Assembly: GCA_965243835.1 (NCBI GenBank)
Contig: OZ251578.1
Span: 1,984,001-2,048,000 of the forward strand
Source: G965202665 sp965243835
GTDB lineage: Bacteria > Actinomycetota > Acidimicrobiia > Spongiisociales > Spongiisociaceae
Length of the DNA stretch: 64,000 nt
Reading direction: 5' to 3'
A program made the translations under genes and the position numbers. This document shows positions 49,321-58,764 of the stretch, one piece after another. Position 1 is the stretch's first letter, and the number at the start of each line of letters is the position of its first letter. Below the pieces are notes generated by a model. That model was not told the origin of the DNA and searched no databases. It saw only the letters and a program-made list of their open reading frames with translations.

Positions 49321-50823
49321 TCACGGGTTTTCCGCTTTTGACGACAGCCGGGAGGCGGCGGCCGCAATGCGCCGCACCGCCTCCGCTTGCGGCAGGGCGG
49401 CCAGGCTCTCGAACAGGGGCGGGGAAACGTTGGAACCGGTCACCGCCACCCGGATGGGTTGCAAGCCCGCCCGCGGTTTCACCCCCATCTCCTCCAGCAT
49501 TCCCCGCAACGCCCCCTCCACTCCCTCCTTGTCCCACGGCTCCACCTCCCCCAAAACCGCCGCCGCGGCCTGCAAAATCGGAGCGGCCCCCTCTTTCATC
49601 ACCTTCGCCCACGCCGCCGGGTCGTATTCCACATCCTCCAACAGGAACCGCACCATGCCGGTCACTTCCGGCAACAGCCGCACCCGTTCCCGCACCAGCG
49701 GGGCCAACATGCGCAACCGCTCCCGTTCCGACTCCCCCACCTCCCGCCCCAGCCCGGCGGCGACCTCCGCCAAAGTCGCCTCCAAAAACGAGCCGGTCGG
49801 CATCGCCCGGATGTAGAGCCCGTTCATCCATTCCAGTTTTTCCACGTCGAACACGGCCGGGTTTTTCTGCACATCGTCCAAATCGAAAGCAGATATCGCC
49901 TCCTCCCGGGAAAACACCTCGTTTTCCGCATCCAGCGACCATCCCAGCAGGCTCATGTAGTTGAACACCGCATCCGGCAGAAAACCCGCCTCCCGGTAGA
50001 AACGCAGGGCGGTGTCCCCATGCCGTTTGGAAAGTTTGCGCCCATCCGGCCCCAACAGCAACGGCAGATGGGCGTAGACGGGCGGCTCCGCCCCCAGCGC
50101 CCGCGTCAGCAGAATGTGCTTGGGGGTGGACGACAGCAGATCCTCCCCCCGGGCCACATCGGTTATCCCGTAGTCAACATCGTCCGCCACCGAGGCCAGA
50201 TGATAGGTGGGCGACCCGTCCGAACGCAGAATCACGAAGTCGTCCACCGCCTCCGCCGCGAACCGCATCTCCCCCCGCACCCGGTCGGTGAACCGCACCT
50301 CCTCCCCGGCCGGAACCGAAAACCGGATGGCCGCCGCCTCCGCCCGGGCCCGGTCCCGTTCCGGGTCGGAGCCGACCGGCCGCCGGATGTAAAAACCGGG
50401 GGGTTTGCGCTCCGCCTGCGCCCGGGACCGCAAGCCGTCCAACTCCTCCGCCGAACGGAAATCGCGATACGCCCGACCTTCGGAAACCAGCCGCTCCGCC
50501 GCCTCCCGGTAGCGGGGAAACCGGTCCGACTGACGGTAGGAGCCGTGCGGTCCGCCCACCTGCGCCCCCTCGTCCCAGTCCAAACCCAGCCAGCGCAACC
50601 CGGATACGATGTCTTCTATGAAAGAGGGATGGGAACGGGCCCGGTCGGTGTCGTCGATGCGGACGATGAACGACCCGCCCCGGCCCCGGGCGTACAGCCA
50701 GTTGAACAGGGCCGCCCGCACGTTTCCCACATGCAGAAACCCGGTGGGCGACGGGGCGATCCGCAGGCGCGGCGCCGCAACCGCCGCCGGGCCCGGCCGG
50801 CCCCCGCCGTCGGCCGCCGTCAC
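49321..50823 (-). CDS. gltX: glutamyl-tRNA synthetase
   Basis: 500 residues, class I synthetase: RIAPSPTGFLHVGNVRAALFNWLYAR (HIGH as HVGN), RIDDTDRARS, DFVILRSDGSPTYHLASVADDVDYGITDVARGEDLLSSTPKHILL and the KMSKS loop GRKLSKRHGD. C-terminal anticodon-binding helical domain intact. GTG start at 50821-50823 overlaps the FAH gene stop (GTGA). A tRNA-Glu gene lies 32 bases downstream. Confidence 0.97.
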   Translation of the reverse strand: MTAADGGGRPGPAAVAAPRLRIAPSPTGFLHVGNVRAALFNWLYARGRGGSFIVRIDDTDRARSHPSFIEDIVSGLRWLGLDWDEGAQVGGPHGSYRQSDRFPRYREAAERLVSEGRAYRDFRSAEELDGLRSRAQAERKPPGFYIRRPVGSDPERDRARAEAAAIRFSVPAGEEVRFTDRVRGEMRFAAEAVDDFVILRSDGSPTYHLASVADDVDYGITDVARGEDLLSSTPKHILLTRALGAEPPVYAHLPLLLGPDGRKLSKRHGDTALRFYREAGFLPDAVFNYMSLLGWSLDAENEVFSREEAISAFDLDDVQKNPAVFDVEKLEWMNGLYIRAMPTGSFLEATLAEVAAGLGREVGESERERLRMLAPLVRERVRLLPEVTGMVRFLLEDVEYDPAAWAKVMKEGAAPILQAAAAVLGEVEPWDKEGVEGALRGMLEEMGVKPRAGLQPIRVAVTGSNVSPPLFESLAALPQAEAVRRIAAAASRLSSKAENP

Positions 50824-51593
50824 GCCCGCTCCGGGGCGTCCGCCACCGGGTTGGACAGCACCCCCACCCCCTCCAAGGACACTTCCACCCGGTCGCCCGC
50901 CCGCAACGGCCCCACCCCGGAGGGGGTGCCGGTCAGGATCACGTCCCCCGGCAGAAGGGTCATCACCCCGGTGATGAACTCGATCAACTCGGCCACCCCG
51001 AAAATCATGTCCCGCACCGAACCCCCCTGGCGCTCCTCCCCGTTCACCCGGCATTCCAACCGGTGATCCTGCAACGGGTCGAACTCGGTTTCGATCGCCG
51101 GCCCCAGCGGACAGAACGAGTCGAACCCTTTGCCCCGGGTCCACTGCCCGTCCCGGCGTTGCAAGTCGCGGGCCGTCACATCGTTGGCCGCCGTGTAGCC
51201 CAGCACCGACCGGTAGGCGTCTTGCGCGGACGCGTTGCGGACCACCCGCCCGATTACCACCGCCATCTCCGCTTCGTGATGAACTTCCCGGGCGGCGGGC
51301 GGAATGACGATCGGCTGCTCCGGGCCGATCACCGCCGTGGACGGCTTCAAAAAAATCAGGGGGGACTCCGGGACCTCCGAGTCCATTTCCCGGGCGTGCT
51401 CCCCATAGTTGCGGCCCACGCACACCACTTTGGTGGGGAACACCGGGGCCAACAGCCGGGCGTCGGAGAAATCGACCACCGTTTCGGTCGGCTCCCACGC
51501 CACCAGCGGCGACCCCTGGTAGATGCGTATCCCCTCTTCCTCCGCCGCCCCGTAACGGATGCCCTCCCCGGTTTGCATGCGCACCACCTTCAC
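50820..51593 (-). CDS. fumarylacetoacetate hydrolase family protein
   Basis: 257 residues: KVVCVGRNYGEHAREM, PLIFLKPSTAVIGPEQPI, the metal site VHHEAEMAVVIG (two Glu), YTAANDVTARDLQRRDGQWTRGKGFDSFCPLGP, and LLPGDVILTGTPSGVGPL. Family members hydrolyse or decarboxylate beta-diketo acids, for example acylpyruvates or oxaloacetate. Substrate not determinable. Overlaps gltX by four bases. Confidence 0.92.
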   Translation of the reverse strand: MKVVRMQTGEGIRYGAAEEEGIRIYQGSPLVAWEPTETVVDFSDARLLAPVFPTKVVCVGRNYGEHAREMDSEVPESPLIFLKPSTAVIGPEQPIVIPPAAREVHHEAEMAVVIGRVVRNASAQDAYRSVLGYTAANDVTARDLQRRDGQWTRGKGFDSFCPLGPAIETEFDPLQDHRLECRVNGEERQGGSVRDMIFGVAELIEFITGVMTLLPGDVILTGTPSGVGPLRAGDRVEVSLEGVGVLSNPVADAPERA

Positions 51594-51617
51594 GGGCCGA
51601 ACTCCCGTTTCCGCCGC

Positions 51618-52130
51618 TCAGCCGACCAGGGCGGGGTCGGCGGCCAGGCGGGACCGCACCCGCTCCGGGGAGTCGGACAGCAAATCGGCGGGAATGTCCC
51701 GCAACGCGGCGCTCCCCGGCGACGGCTCGCCGGCCGCCGCGTCCAACCAGGCCTCGCGTCGCCCGTCCAGGCGCGCCCGGGCCTCCTCGTCCCAACCTTC
51801 GGTCCGCAATCCGACCAGCGACAGGGCCGCCTCTACGTCCCCGGGCGCGGGACCCCGGCCCGCGGCCGCGGCCCGCGCTCCCGCCAGGGCCCCCAGCAGT
51901 TCCTCCAGCTGGCGGGGGCGGCTGCCCCGGTCGAAGTCGGCCCGGCGCACCAGCCGCAAACCCCAACCGGCGTCCGGGCCGGGACGGCCGAAGGAGGGAC
52001 CGGACGGCATGTCGGCGGGGGCGAGGATCTCGCCGGGACGGTCCGGCCGCCAACGGCGCTCCGCGGCCCGTTCCAACTCCCCGGCCGGCAGGTCGGAGGC
52101 GTCCAACTCTATGAAGGGGCTGCGGCCCAC
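51618..52130 (-). CDS. hypothetical protein between ilvE and FAH gene
   Basis: 170 residues, Ala/Arg/Asp/Glu-rich, soluble and mainly helical. No domain recognised; repeated RxxLDxRR and WLDAAAGE segments are its only marks. GTG start at 52128-52130 preceded by GGAG; ten bases after the ilvE stop, so probably co-transcribed. Could be lineage specific. Confidence 0.6.
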   Translation of the reverse strand: MGRSPFIELDASDLPAGELERAAERRWRPDRPGEILAPADMPSGPSFGRPGPDAGWGLRLVRRADFDRGSRPRQLEELLGALAGARAAAAGRGPAPGDVEAALSLVGLRTEGWDEEARARLDGRREAWLDAAAGEPSPGSAALRDIPADLLSDSPERVRSRLAADPALVG

Positions 52131-52140
52131 CGGGCGCTCC

Positions 52141-53052
52141 TCAGACGTAGTCCAGCCAACCGGCGTACGCGTCCAGTTTCCCGCTGTAGGCCTCCGCGTA
52201 CAGTTGCTGGGCGCGGCGGGTGACCGGGCCGGGGGAGCCGGAACCGACCGCCCGGTTGTCCACCTCCCGGATGGGGGTGACCTCGGCGGCGGTGCCGGTC
52301 ATGAAAAGTTCATCGCAGTAGTAGAGGTCGGCCCGGTGCACCGTTTTCTCCACCACTTGGTAGCCGTCGTCGGACAGCAACGTGCGCACCGTGTCCCGGG
52401 TCACCCCGTCCAGGCAACCCGCCGACAGGGGCGGGGTGTAGACCGTCCCGTTGCTGATCAGGAACAGGTTCTCCCCCGAACCTTCGGAGATGGCCCCGTC
52501 CGAGCTGAGCATCAGCGCTTCGTCGTAGCCGTCGGTGAGGGCGTCGTGCTTGGCCAGAATGGAGTTGATGTAGGTGCCGGTGGCTTTGGCGTTGGGGAAG
52601 GCGTCGTGGGAGAAACGGCGCCACGAGGACACTTTCACCCGGATGCCGTTGCGGACGCCCTCCTCCCCCAGGTAAGCCCCCCACCGCCAGGTTACGATGG
52701 CGGCCCGCACTTCGGCGTTGCGGGGATCCAGCCCCAGCGCCCCCAACCCCAGGAAAATAATGGGGCGGATGTAACCGGCCTCCAACTCGTTGGCCTCCAC
52801 CAAAGATTTGGCGGCCTCCACCAACTCCTCCACCGAATAGGGGGGCTTGATCCGGTAGGCTTGACAGGAGCGGTGCAGGCGCAACATATGGTCGCGCAAC
52901 CGGAAAACCGCCGTGCCGCCCTCCGTCTCGTAGGCCCGAATGCCTTCGAAGACACCCGTTCCGTAATGCAGGGCGTGGGTCAGCACATGAACGTTGGCCT
53001 CCTCCCACGGAACCCGGCGGCCGTCCATCCAGATGTATTGTGACGTCTCCAT
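52141..53052 (-). CDS. ilvE: branched-chain amino acid aminotransferase
   Basis: 303 residues of fold-type IV PLP enzymes: YIWMDGRRVPWEEANVHVLTHALHYGTGVFEGIRAYE, RLRDHMLRLHRSCQAY, IRPIIFLGLGALG, AKATGTYINSILAKHDAL, and ISEGSGENLFLISNGTVYTPPLSAGCLDGVTRDTV. It does the last step of Ile/Leu/Val synthesis. ATG at 53050-53052 after GGAGGGCT; the longer reading into the upstream promoter region is rejected. Divergent from pgpA. Confidence 0.96.
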   Translation of the reverse strand: METSQYIWMDGRRVPWEEANVHVLTHALHYGTGVFEGIRAYETEGGTAVFRLRDHMLRLHRSCQAYRIKPPYSVEELVEAAKSLVEANELEAGYIRPIIFLGLGALGLDPRNAEVRAAIVTWRWGAYLGEEGVRNGIRVKVSSWRRFSHDAFPNAKATGTYINSILAKHDALTDGYDEALMLSSDGAISEGSGENLFLISNGTVYTPPLSAGCLDGVTRDTVRTLLSDDGYQVVEKTVHRADLYYCDELFMTGTAAEVTPIREVDNRAVGSGSPGPVTRRAQQLYAEAYSGKLDAYAGWLDYV

Positions 53053-53180
53053 AGCCCTCCATCTTATAACGGGTAAATGACATCTGCCGCCAAAAGCGCC
53101 CGCCGGGGCCGCAAACCGGCCGCCGAAGGCCGCTACCCTCAAAGTCACGCACCTGTGTCCGGAACGCAACCGGGGGGATT

Positions 53181-53657
53181 TTGAATAGAACCGCCGCCGT
53201 CAAACTGCTCGCCTCCTGGTTCGGGACGGGCCTGATTCTGCGCCGGTGGCGGGGGTCGGACGCCGGGTCGGGGACGGTGGGGGCCCTTTTGGCCCTGGGG
53301 ATGGCGCTGCCGCTGGGGGCGGCTTGGGGATGGGGTGCGCAAGCGGCGGTGGCAATGGTTGTTACCGGGGCGTCGGTGTGGGCGGGCGGGGCGGCGGCCT
53401 CCGAGGCGGGGGAAGACGATCCGGCATGGGTGGTGATCGACGAAGCGGCCGGAGCGTTCATCGCCGTGATCGGAGTGGGTTGGGCGGCCGCCGTCGGCGG
53501 GTTCATCGTGTTCCGGGTAGCCGACGCCACCAAAAGTTTTCCCCTGGTGCGGAGGGCCGAACGGTTGCCCGGGGGGTGGGGCATTACCGCCGACGATGCG
53601 GCGGCCGGTTTGTGGGGCTTGGCGGCCGCTTGGCTCATCCACTGGCTGATCGGATAA
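53181..53657 (+). CDS. pgpA: phosphatidylglycerophosphatase A
   Basis: 158 residues, several hydrophobic helices. Family marks: ASWFGTGLILRRWRGSDAGSGTVGAL, DDPAWVVIDEAAGAFIAV and FIVFRVADATKSFPLVRRAERLPGGWGITADDAAAG. It dephosphorylates phosphatidylglycerol phosphate in the inner membrane. TTG start at 53181 with GGGGGAT upstream. The stop is followed by the tandem repeats. Confidence 0.9.
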   Translation: MNRTAAVKLLASWFGTGLILRRWRGSDAGSGTVGALLALGMALPLGAAWGWGAQAAVAMVVTGASVWAGGAAASEAGEDDPAWVVIDEAAGAFIAVIGVGWAAAVGGFIVFRVADATKSFPLVRRAERLPGGWGITADDAAAGLWGLAAAWLIHWLIG

Positions 53658-53924
53658 TCCGCCCCTGCGACCGAACGACGCGCCTTCCCCCCTTGAAACG
53701 ATCGGTCTCAACCGAACTTGGCCGCCGCCCAAAAAAAATTTTCGCCGCTTCTCCGATCCCACCCACTCCACCCCCCACCCTGCCCGCCCTCCAAAATACC
53801 CAATTTTTCAATTTAAAACAAGAGGCATTTTTCCCGAGGTTGGTAAAACACCAGGTCAAAGGCCGAATTTGAAATAAAGATTTCTTTCGCGAGGACCCAT
53901 AAACGGCGACGGCGGAATTGTTAT

Positions 53925-54335
53925 TTAACACCCCTTGTCGGAGAACATCGATGTCAGCTTCTTCAAGGGGTAGGTAGAAAAATCCATCGCCCGGCCGACC
54001 GCCCCAACTGCTCCAATCGCCGTCGCGCCGCCATATTCCTCATCTCTTTGCCGGTAACAGAGGGCGGCTCCTCTTCGAAGAACAGCAACGCCGCGGCCAA
54101 GGCCCTGGAATGGTTGAGGGCGGCCAGCCTTCTCACCAACACCTCCGCTACCGCGATCCATACCGGCCGATCGCACAGAACCGCTTGCGCCCGGTCAGGG
54201 GTCAAAAAGCCATCGGAGCCGTCGACGGCCCGTTTGGCTATTAGCGGTCTCCACCATGCGCGAGCCATGGGGCACTCAAAAACGGACGCCGATCCTTGCA
54301 CATGCGGGAGACCGCCCAGACGCCAACCAATGAAC
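53925..54335 (-). pseudogene. 3' fragment A of the 55212 gene
   Basis: Encodes the C-terminal part from the LPHVQGSASVFECPMARAWW region down to FSTYPLKKLTSMFSDKGC, but with a frameshift near 54000, so no single frame is complete. No start of its own beyond a chance GTG. Silent cassette or decaying duplicate. Confidence 0.75.
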
Positions 54336-54570
54336 TAATCCCGCAACCATCGGTTCGATCGGGCCTGGCCGCCGCTCAGCCAAAAATTTTTCGCCGCTTC
54401 TCCGACCCACCCACTCCACCCCCCACCCTGCCCGCCCTCCAAAATACCCAATTTTTCAAATTAAAACAAGAGGCACTTTTCCCGAGGTTGACAAAACACC
54501 AGGTCAAAGGCCGAATTTGAAATAAAGAATTCTTTCGCGAGGCGCCCCTAAACCGGCGACGACTGAACTG

Positions 54571-54975
54571 TTATTTGGCGGCCTTCTCGGAGCACATCGC
54601 TACCAGCTCCCTCAAGGCATAGGTTGAAAAATCAACCGCCGAGGCGAAGCGTCCCAAATGATCCAATCGCCGCCTCGCCACGGTATTCATATGGTCTCCA
54701 GAGGGCGGCTCTTCTTCGAATGACAGCAACGCCGCGGCCAAGGCCCGGGGATGGTTGAGAGCGGCAGCCTTCTCATCAACACCCCCGTAACCGCGATCCA
54801 TACCGGCCGATCGCGCAGAACCGCTTGCGCCCGGTCGGGGGTCAGAAAGCCATCGGAGCCCTCGGCGGCCCGGTCGGCTATTAGCGGCCTCCACCAAGCC
54901 CGCGCCATGGGACATTCAAAAACGGATACCGATCCTTGCACATGCGGGAGACCGCCCAGACGCCAACCGATGCAC
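54571..54975 (-). pseudogene. 3' fragment B of the 55212 gene
   Basis: Same segment (VFECPMARAWWRPLIADRAA ... FSTYALRELVAMCSEKAAK) with a one-base loss near 54765 where copy C reads GGGCGGCCAGCC. The residues before the shift equal the intact gene almost completely, those after it are more divergent. Confidence 0.75.
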
Positions 54976-55211
54976 TATTCCCGCAACCATCGGTTCGATC
55001 GGGCCTGGCCGTTGCTCAGCCCAAAAAAATTTTCGCCGCTTCTCCAACCCACCCACTCCACCCCCCACCCTGCCCGCCCTCCAAAATACCCAAAAAATTA
55101 ATTTAAAACAAGAGGCATTTTTCGCGAGGTTAACAAAACACCTGGTCAAAGGCCTAATTTGAAATAAAGATTTCTTTCGCGAGGACCCCTAAACCGGCGG
55201 CACCGGAGCTG

Positions 55212-56051
55212 TTATTGGGCTCCCTTTCCGGAGCACATCTCTGTCAGATTCTTCAAGGGGTAGGCGGAAAAATCCACCACCGGGGCCAAGCGTCCCAACT
55301 GCTCCAACCGTCGTCGCGCCACACCGTTCCTATCTTTTCCGGAGGGCGGCACCTCTTCGAAGGACAGCAACGCTGCGGCCAACGCTCGGGGATGGTTGAG
55401 GGCGGCCAGCCTTCTCACCAACACCTCCGCTACCGCGATCCATACCGGCCGATCGCGCAGGACCGCTTGCGCCCGGTCGGGGGTCAGAAAGCCATCGGAG
55501 CCCTCGGCGGCCCGGTCGGCTATCAGCGGCCTCCACCAAGCCCGCGCCATTGGGCACTCAAAAACGGACACCGACCCGCGCACATGCGGGAGCCCTCCCA
55601 GACGCCAACCGATGAACCGCGTCAACTTGTCATCATCCCAATTCTGCCTTCCCTGCGCCGCCCATCCGTCGAGAATGTATCTCTTCTCCCACCACCAGAG
55701 GAGCAAAGCCGTCCAGAAAGAGGAACGCACCGCCGTCGCCGGGACCAAATCCAGACTCTGGTGGATTTCCCGCTCAAACTCCAACGACGGCCCGGCCGTT
55801 ATTTCCGATGCGGTCAGCAACCTGGGCGGGAGGGGGGGATTGCTGTCCGTCAGTCCCTCACGCGCCGACGAAAACCCCAACTCGTCCAACAATATCCCAA
55901 GCACCTCCCCGGAGCGGGCCGCCGTTGCTAGCAGTTGCGCTTTGTCCGTAGCCTGACCTGGACGCGTGCTTCCCTTTGGGACCGCATTTTCCCACCATGT
56001 CCGGCAACGCTCATCGAATAGATCGGCCACTCTCAGGAACTCCTTGGTCAC
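55212..56051 (-). CDS. unknown protein, third gene of GHKL operon
   Basis: 279 residues, not firmly recognised (a DUF6339-like relation is possible but I cannot confirm it). Trp-rich helical: CRTWWENAVP, WTALLLWWWEKRYILDGW, RFIGWRLGGLPHVRGSVSVFECPMARAWWRPLI, then TPDRAQAVLRDRPVWIAVAEVLVRRLAALNHPRAL and a helical end. The last 135 codons are the part copied in the tandem array. GTG start at 56049-56051 overlaps the previous stop (GTGA). Always reading with the two upstream genes, so likely one complex. Confidence 0.7.
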   Translation of the reverse strand: MTKEFLRVADLFDERCRTWWENAVPKGSTRPGQATDKAQLLATAARSGEVLGILLDELGFSSAREGLTDSNPPLPPRLLTASEITAGPSLEFEREIHQSLDLVPATAVRSSFWTALLLWWWEKRYILDGWAAQGRQNWDDDKLTRFIGWRLGGLPHVRGSVSVFECPMARAWWRPLIADRAAEGSDGFLTPDRAQAVLRDRPVWIAVAEVLVRRLAALNHPRALAAALLSFEEVPPSGKDRNGVARRRLEQLGRLAPVVDFSAYPLKNLTEMCSGKGAQ

Positions 56052-56866
56052 CGGTCTTCCCCTTCCTCCGGGAAAAGAAACGGTTCCAAACAGGTGGCGG
56101 CCGCGGCCGGGTCGTAGTTCTCCTCCTCCATCCAATTCGCGACTTTCTTTTCTGCAAGAAGGTCCGCCATCTCCCCCAAGATTTGCGATTCTTCGGGGGA
56201 GTGTCTCGCGTCCAAGCGGGAAAGGGCTCCGACAAGGGCGGTCATCAAAATATCCCGCCGTTCTCCGTTTTGTACCCACGCCATGGTCCGGTCGGTCAGA
56301 AAAACCTGAAAATTCCACTGTGCGGTAGGACCGGAAACCCGCATCTCCCCATCCCGCATCGTCGGGTCCACCCCGAACTCCAATATCGACGATACGGCGT
56401 CCTCCACCGGATACACCTTCCCCCGCGCAACCACCCGCCCCGCGGGGTAAGTCAAGGTTTCGGCTCCGTCGGCCCATACCGAACTCAAAATTTTACGCGG
56501 GAGAAGCATCCGTCCAGCGGTAACCAGCTGGGTAACGATAAAGGTGCGGGCCGCGCACATAGAACTATCCCAACGCACCCGGTACTCCCACTCTCGCCTC
56601 TCCCCCATCTCCCGAAACTTCACGCCCTTTCCATCATGATGATGAACGGCGCTCTCCGAGAAAAGTGCCTGGGGGGAACGCACCTCCGATGTCCATGCTC
56701 CGCTACCGGAAATAACGCGCTGGGCGAAAACGTCGGCATCGGGGCCGGACAGTACGTTAGTAACGCGCACCTCGTCGGTGGAAAGGGTCTCCACTGTGTT
56801 TGCGTAAAAGACTTGCGGGAAGTCGTAACCCAACCCGTCGGCGCGCAGTACCGGTAGGTGAATCAT
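56048..56866 (-). CDS. unknown protein, second gene of GHKL operon
   Basis: 272 residues, no family recognised. The N-terminal 200 residues are beta-rich (IHLPVLRADGLGYDF, VRVTNVLSGPDADVFAQRVISGSGAW, REWEYRVRWDSSM), then a helical acidic C-terminus (DARHSPEESQILGEMADLLAEKKVANWMEEENYDP). No membrane segment. The ATG shares one base with the ATPase stop (TGATG). Probably a substrate- or DNA-binding partner of the ATPase; inference. Confidence 0.7.
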   Translation of the reverse strand: MIHLPVLRADGLGYDFPQVFYANTVETLSTDEVRVTNVLSGPDADVFAQRVISGSGAWTSEVRSPQALFSESAVHHHDGKGVKFREMGERREWEYRVRWDSSMCAARTFIVTQLVTAGRMLLPRKILSSVWADGAETLTYPAGRVVARGKVYPVEDAVSSILEFGVDPTMRDGEMRVSGPTAQWNFQVFLTDRTMAWVQNGERRDILMTALVGALSRLDARHSPEESQILGEMADLLAEKKVANWMEEENYDPAAAATCLEPFLFPEEGEDR

Positions 56867-58764
56867 CAGCGCCTTTCCACCACGTCCAGAGCAAGGGGAC
56901 CGCGACTGCGCAAGGCCGGAGTCGGCAACTCCAACTCAAACGAGAAACAGTCAGAGGGAACGAGCACCTCCCACTCCCCCGACGGCTCCAAGCCCAGCGA
57001 TGCGGAGGATCCGGGACGAACCTGTAGAAACTCCGGCCGGGGCGAAGCATCGCAGGTTTCGTCCCCGCCGGTGGCGTACATCACCCGCACCCCCAGCCGT
57101 CCCAAAGAATGCGGACGAAACGCCACACGCAAGGCTTGTACGGCTCCGGAGTCATCGTCCTCATCCAAAACCAATTCCCTAAAAGCAAGGGAAACTTTAG
57201 CGGTCTTCCCCGGTCGGGGACCCGGCTTAGGACCGGGTCCGGGCCCAGGTCCAGGCCCAGGTCCAGGGCCGGGTCCAGGGCCGGGTCCGGGTCCCGGCCC
57301 GGGTCCCGGATCGAGGTCGTCTTCGTGCCCCGGCTGTTCATCTTCATCTTCCTCGGAGACGCGAATGGTAGGGCGGGGCGGAATCGGGCGCGGTCGGCGA
57401 ACAGTACCCGTCTTTTTGCCGAAGGCGGCGAAACCGGGCGGCCGCCACGTCTCCTCCGATAAAAGCTCCGCCTCCGTTAATAACGCATCTTTGATCTCGT
57501 CCAACTTTCCCCGTAACTCCCGCTGGTCGTCGGAAGAGAGCTGGGCGCGGATGATGTCGTAATGATCCGCACCCTCCGAGTTCCGTATCAATTCGGAGAA
57601 ACGCTCGTCAATATCGGGGTCGGCCAGCACCACCGCGTCGAACGGCATGCGGCCGGAGAAATCGCTCGACGAGTAATACCTGTTGGTTATCCACATCCCC
57701 TCCCGGAAAATGTTGACGCGGGTGTAACGCTCCCCCAACTCCGGATTCAGTGGGCGGAACCGGACTTCGGCTCCGGCCCCGTTGGGTAGAACTTTCCCCT
57801 CGCGGAGGGTGCGCCAAGCGCGGTGGGCAAGCCCCTCGGGGAACCGCCACCTTTGGGATCGGATGAGATGGCCCTGCTCCGACAGGGCGGCGCCTACCGA
57901 CTCGGGCGAGTCCAAAGTAGTCGTCCCTCCTTCTTGACCCGTCACTTCCACCTTCATCCGACCATCGCAGATAGCCGGAGAAAAATTTGCGGCGGCGGTA
58001 CGCACCACGTACTCCATCGCCTGCGCCGGGTCTTCGCCGAAATTGTTGAATCCGAGAACGGCCACCACCGTGCCGGTATCGGAAATGCTATTCATATCCG
58101 AACGGAGAAGCGGCGGCGGCTCGATCGCATATTCAAAGGGCGGATCAAACAAGTTGCGGGTAGGGATATCGGCAAGCGCAAACGTCCCCTGATGACTGCG
58201 AGAACCCTCATCCTCCTCCGCTTGGTGGGCTGCCAACAAACAGCGTCCGGAAACGATCGGGCCGTCCGCGCCGCGCGCCCCGTAGAGAACGTAGCGCAGG
58301 TCGGAAGCGCCGAAGGCGGTGAGATGGCCCAGCCCGACCGAACCGGCGCCTTTTTTGCGCTTGTTGGTATTCCCTTGCGACAGGAGTCGGCTCATCGTGT
58401 CCGCCGTTAACCCGGAACCGTCGTCGCGGCATGTCAACACCCACATCTTCCCGTTCAACACGCCGTTGATGCGGTCCACCACCGCTTCGTCCGGCTGGGA
58501 GAACATTCCCCCCTCCCGCCGGTTGCGGACGGCGGTTTTCAAAGCCCGCTCATAGCCGTCCAGATCCGGGATTTGGGAAACCGCAATCTTGCGGAGCGAA
58601 ATGGTTACGTGTACCACCCCGGAGCGGCGGGCGTCTAGGCAGTTTTGCAGCAGTTCGCGGATTACGGGTTCGGCGTAGCCGCGGGAGGCGCGGTCGGCAT
58701 CGGCGGAGGCGAAGCCGGACTGCTCGGTGGGGGCGGCGGGGAAGATTAGGCGGGGGGCGGTCAT
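56866..58764 (-). CDS. GHKL/HSP90-like ATPase with Gly-Pro linker, first gene of operon
   Basis: 632 residues. The N-terminal GHKL ATPase has N-box RELLQNCLDA (Glu37, Asn41), CRDDGSGLT (Asp114, Gly116, Gly118) and a G2 loop GAGSVGLGHLTAFG (about 139-152), the layout of MORC/MutL/HSP90-like ATPases. A middle domain follows to about 450, then acidic residues, an uninterrupted (Gly-Pro)n linker near 480-515 and a beta-rich C-terminal domain. ATG 58762-58764 overlaps the gatB stop (ATGA), with AGGAGGAGGA just upstream. MORC/MutL-like ATPases occur in restriction-like systems such as Mza, but its Z1 and AIPR partners are absent here. Confidence 0.8.
   Translation of the reverse strand: MTAPRLIFPAAPTEQSGFASADADRASRGYAEPVIRELLQNCLDARRSGVVHVTISLRKIAVSQIPDLDGYERALKTAVRNRREGGMFSQPDEAVVDRINGVLNGKMWVLTCRDDGSGLTADTMSRLLSQGNTNKRKKGAGSVGLGHLTAFGASDLRYVLYGARGADGPIVSGRCLLAAHQAEEDEGSRSHQGTFALADIPTRNLFDPPFEYAIEPPPLLRSDMNSISDTGTVVAVLGFNNFGEDPAQAMEYVVRTAAANFSPAICDGRMKVEVTGQEGGTTTLDSPESVGAALSEQGHLIRSQRWRFPEGLAHRAWRTLREGKVLPNGAGAEVRFRPLNPELGERYTRVNIFREGMWITNRYYSSSDFSGRMPFDAVVLADPDIDERFSELIRNSEGADHYDIIRAQLSSDDQRELRGKLDEIKDALLTEAELLSEETWRPPGFAAFGKKTGTVRRPRPIPPRPTIRVSEEDEDEQPGHEDDLDPGPGPGPGPGPGPGPGPGPGPGPGPGPKPGPRPGKTAKVSLAFRELVLDEDDDSGAVQALRVAFRPHSLGRLGVRVMYATGGDETCDASPRPEFLQVRPGSSASLGLEPSGEWEVLVPSDCFSFELELPTPALRSRGPLALDVVERR
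57217..57312. repeat. GC-rich hexanucleotide array coding (Gly-Pro)n
   Basis: Repeats of the type GGGTCC/GGCCCA/GGTCCA run for about 95 bases and encode the Gly-Pro linker of the GHKL ATPase. Multiples of six change only linker length, not frame. The silent third positions vary, which reduces slippage but still leaves perfect short runs. Confidence 0.85.

Larger units (their letters stand above)
53698..55617. repeat. three tandem copies of a ~640-bp unit (3' gene end plus 3' flank)
   Basis: Units about 53698-54335, 54336-54975 and 54976-55617. Each has an AT-rich flank of about 235 bases (shared CCACTCCACCCCCCACCCTG, CCCTCCAAAATACCC, GAGGCA, GAATTTGAAATAAAG) followed on the minus strand by the last 135 codons of the gene at 55212. 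Only the third unit is joined to the rest of that gene; the break lies at GATGAAC (55611-55617) in all. Copies differ from each other at many positions, so the array is not very recent. Confidence 0.85.

Noticed and set aside
54301..54941. Independent small genes starting in the repeat copies
   Set aside because: They are truncated copies of the 55212 gene with frameshifts and no own ribosome binding site.
53698..55617. Diversity-generating retroelement (template and variable repeats at a gene 3' end)
   Set aside because: No reverse transcriptase gene is in the window, the copies are too long (about 640 bp) and their differences are not confined to adenines.
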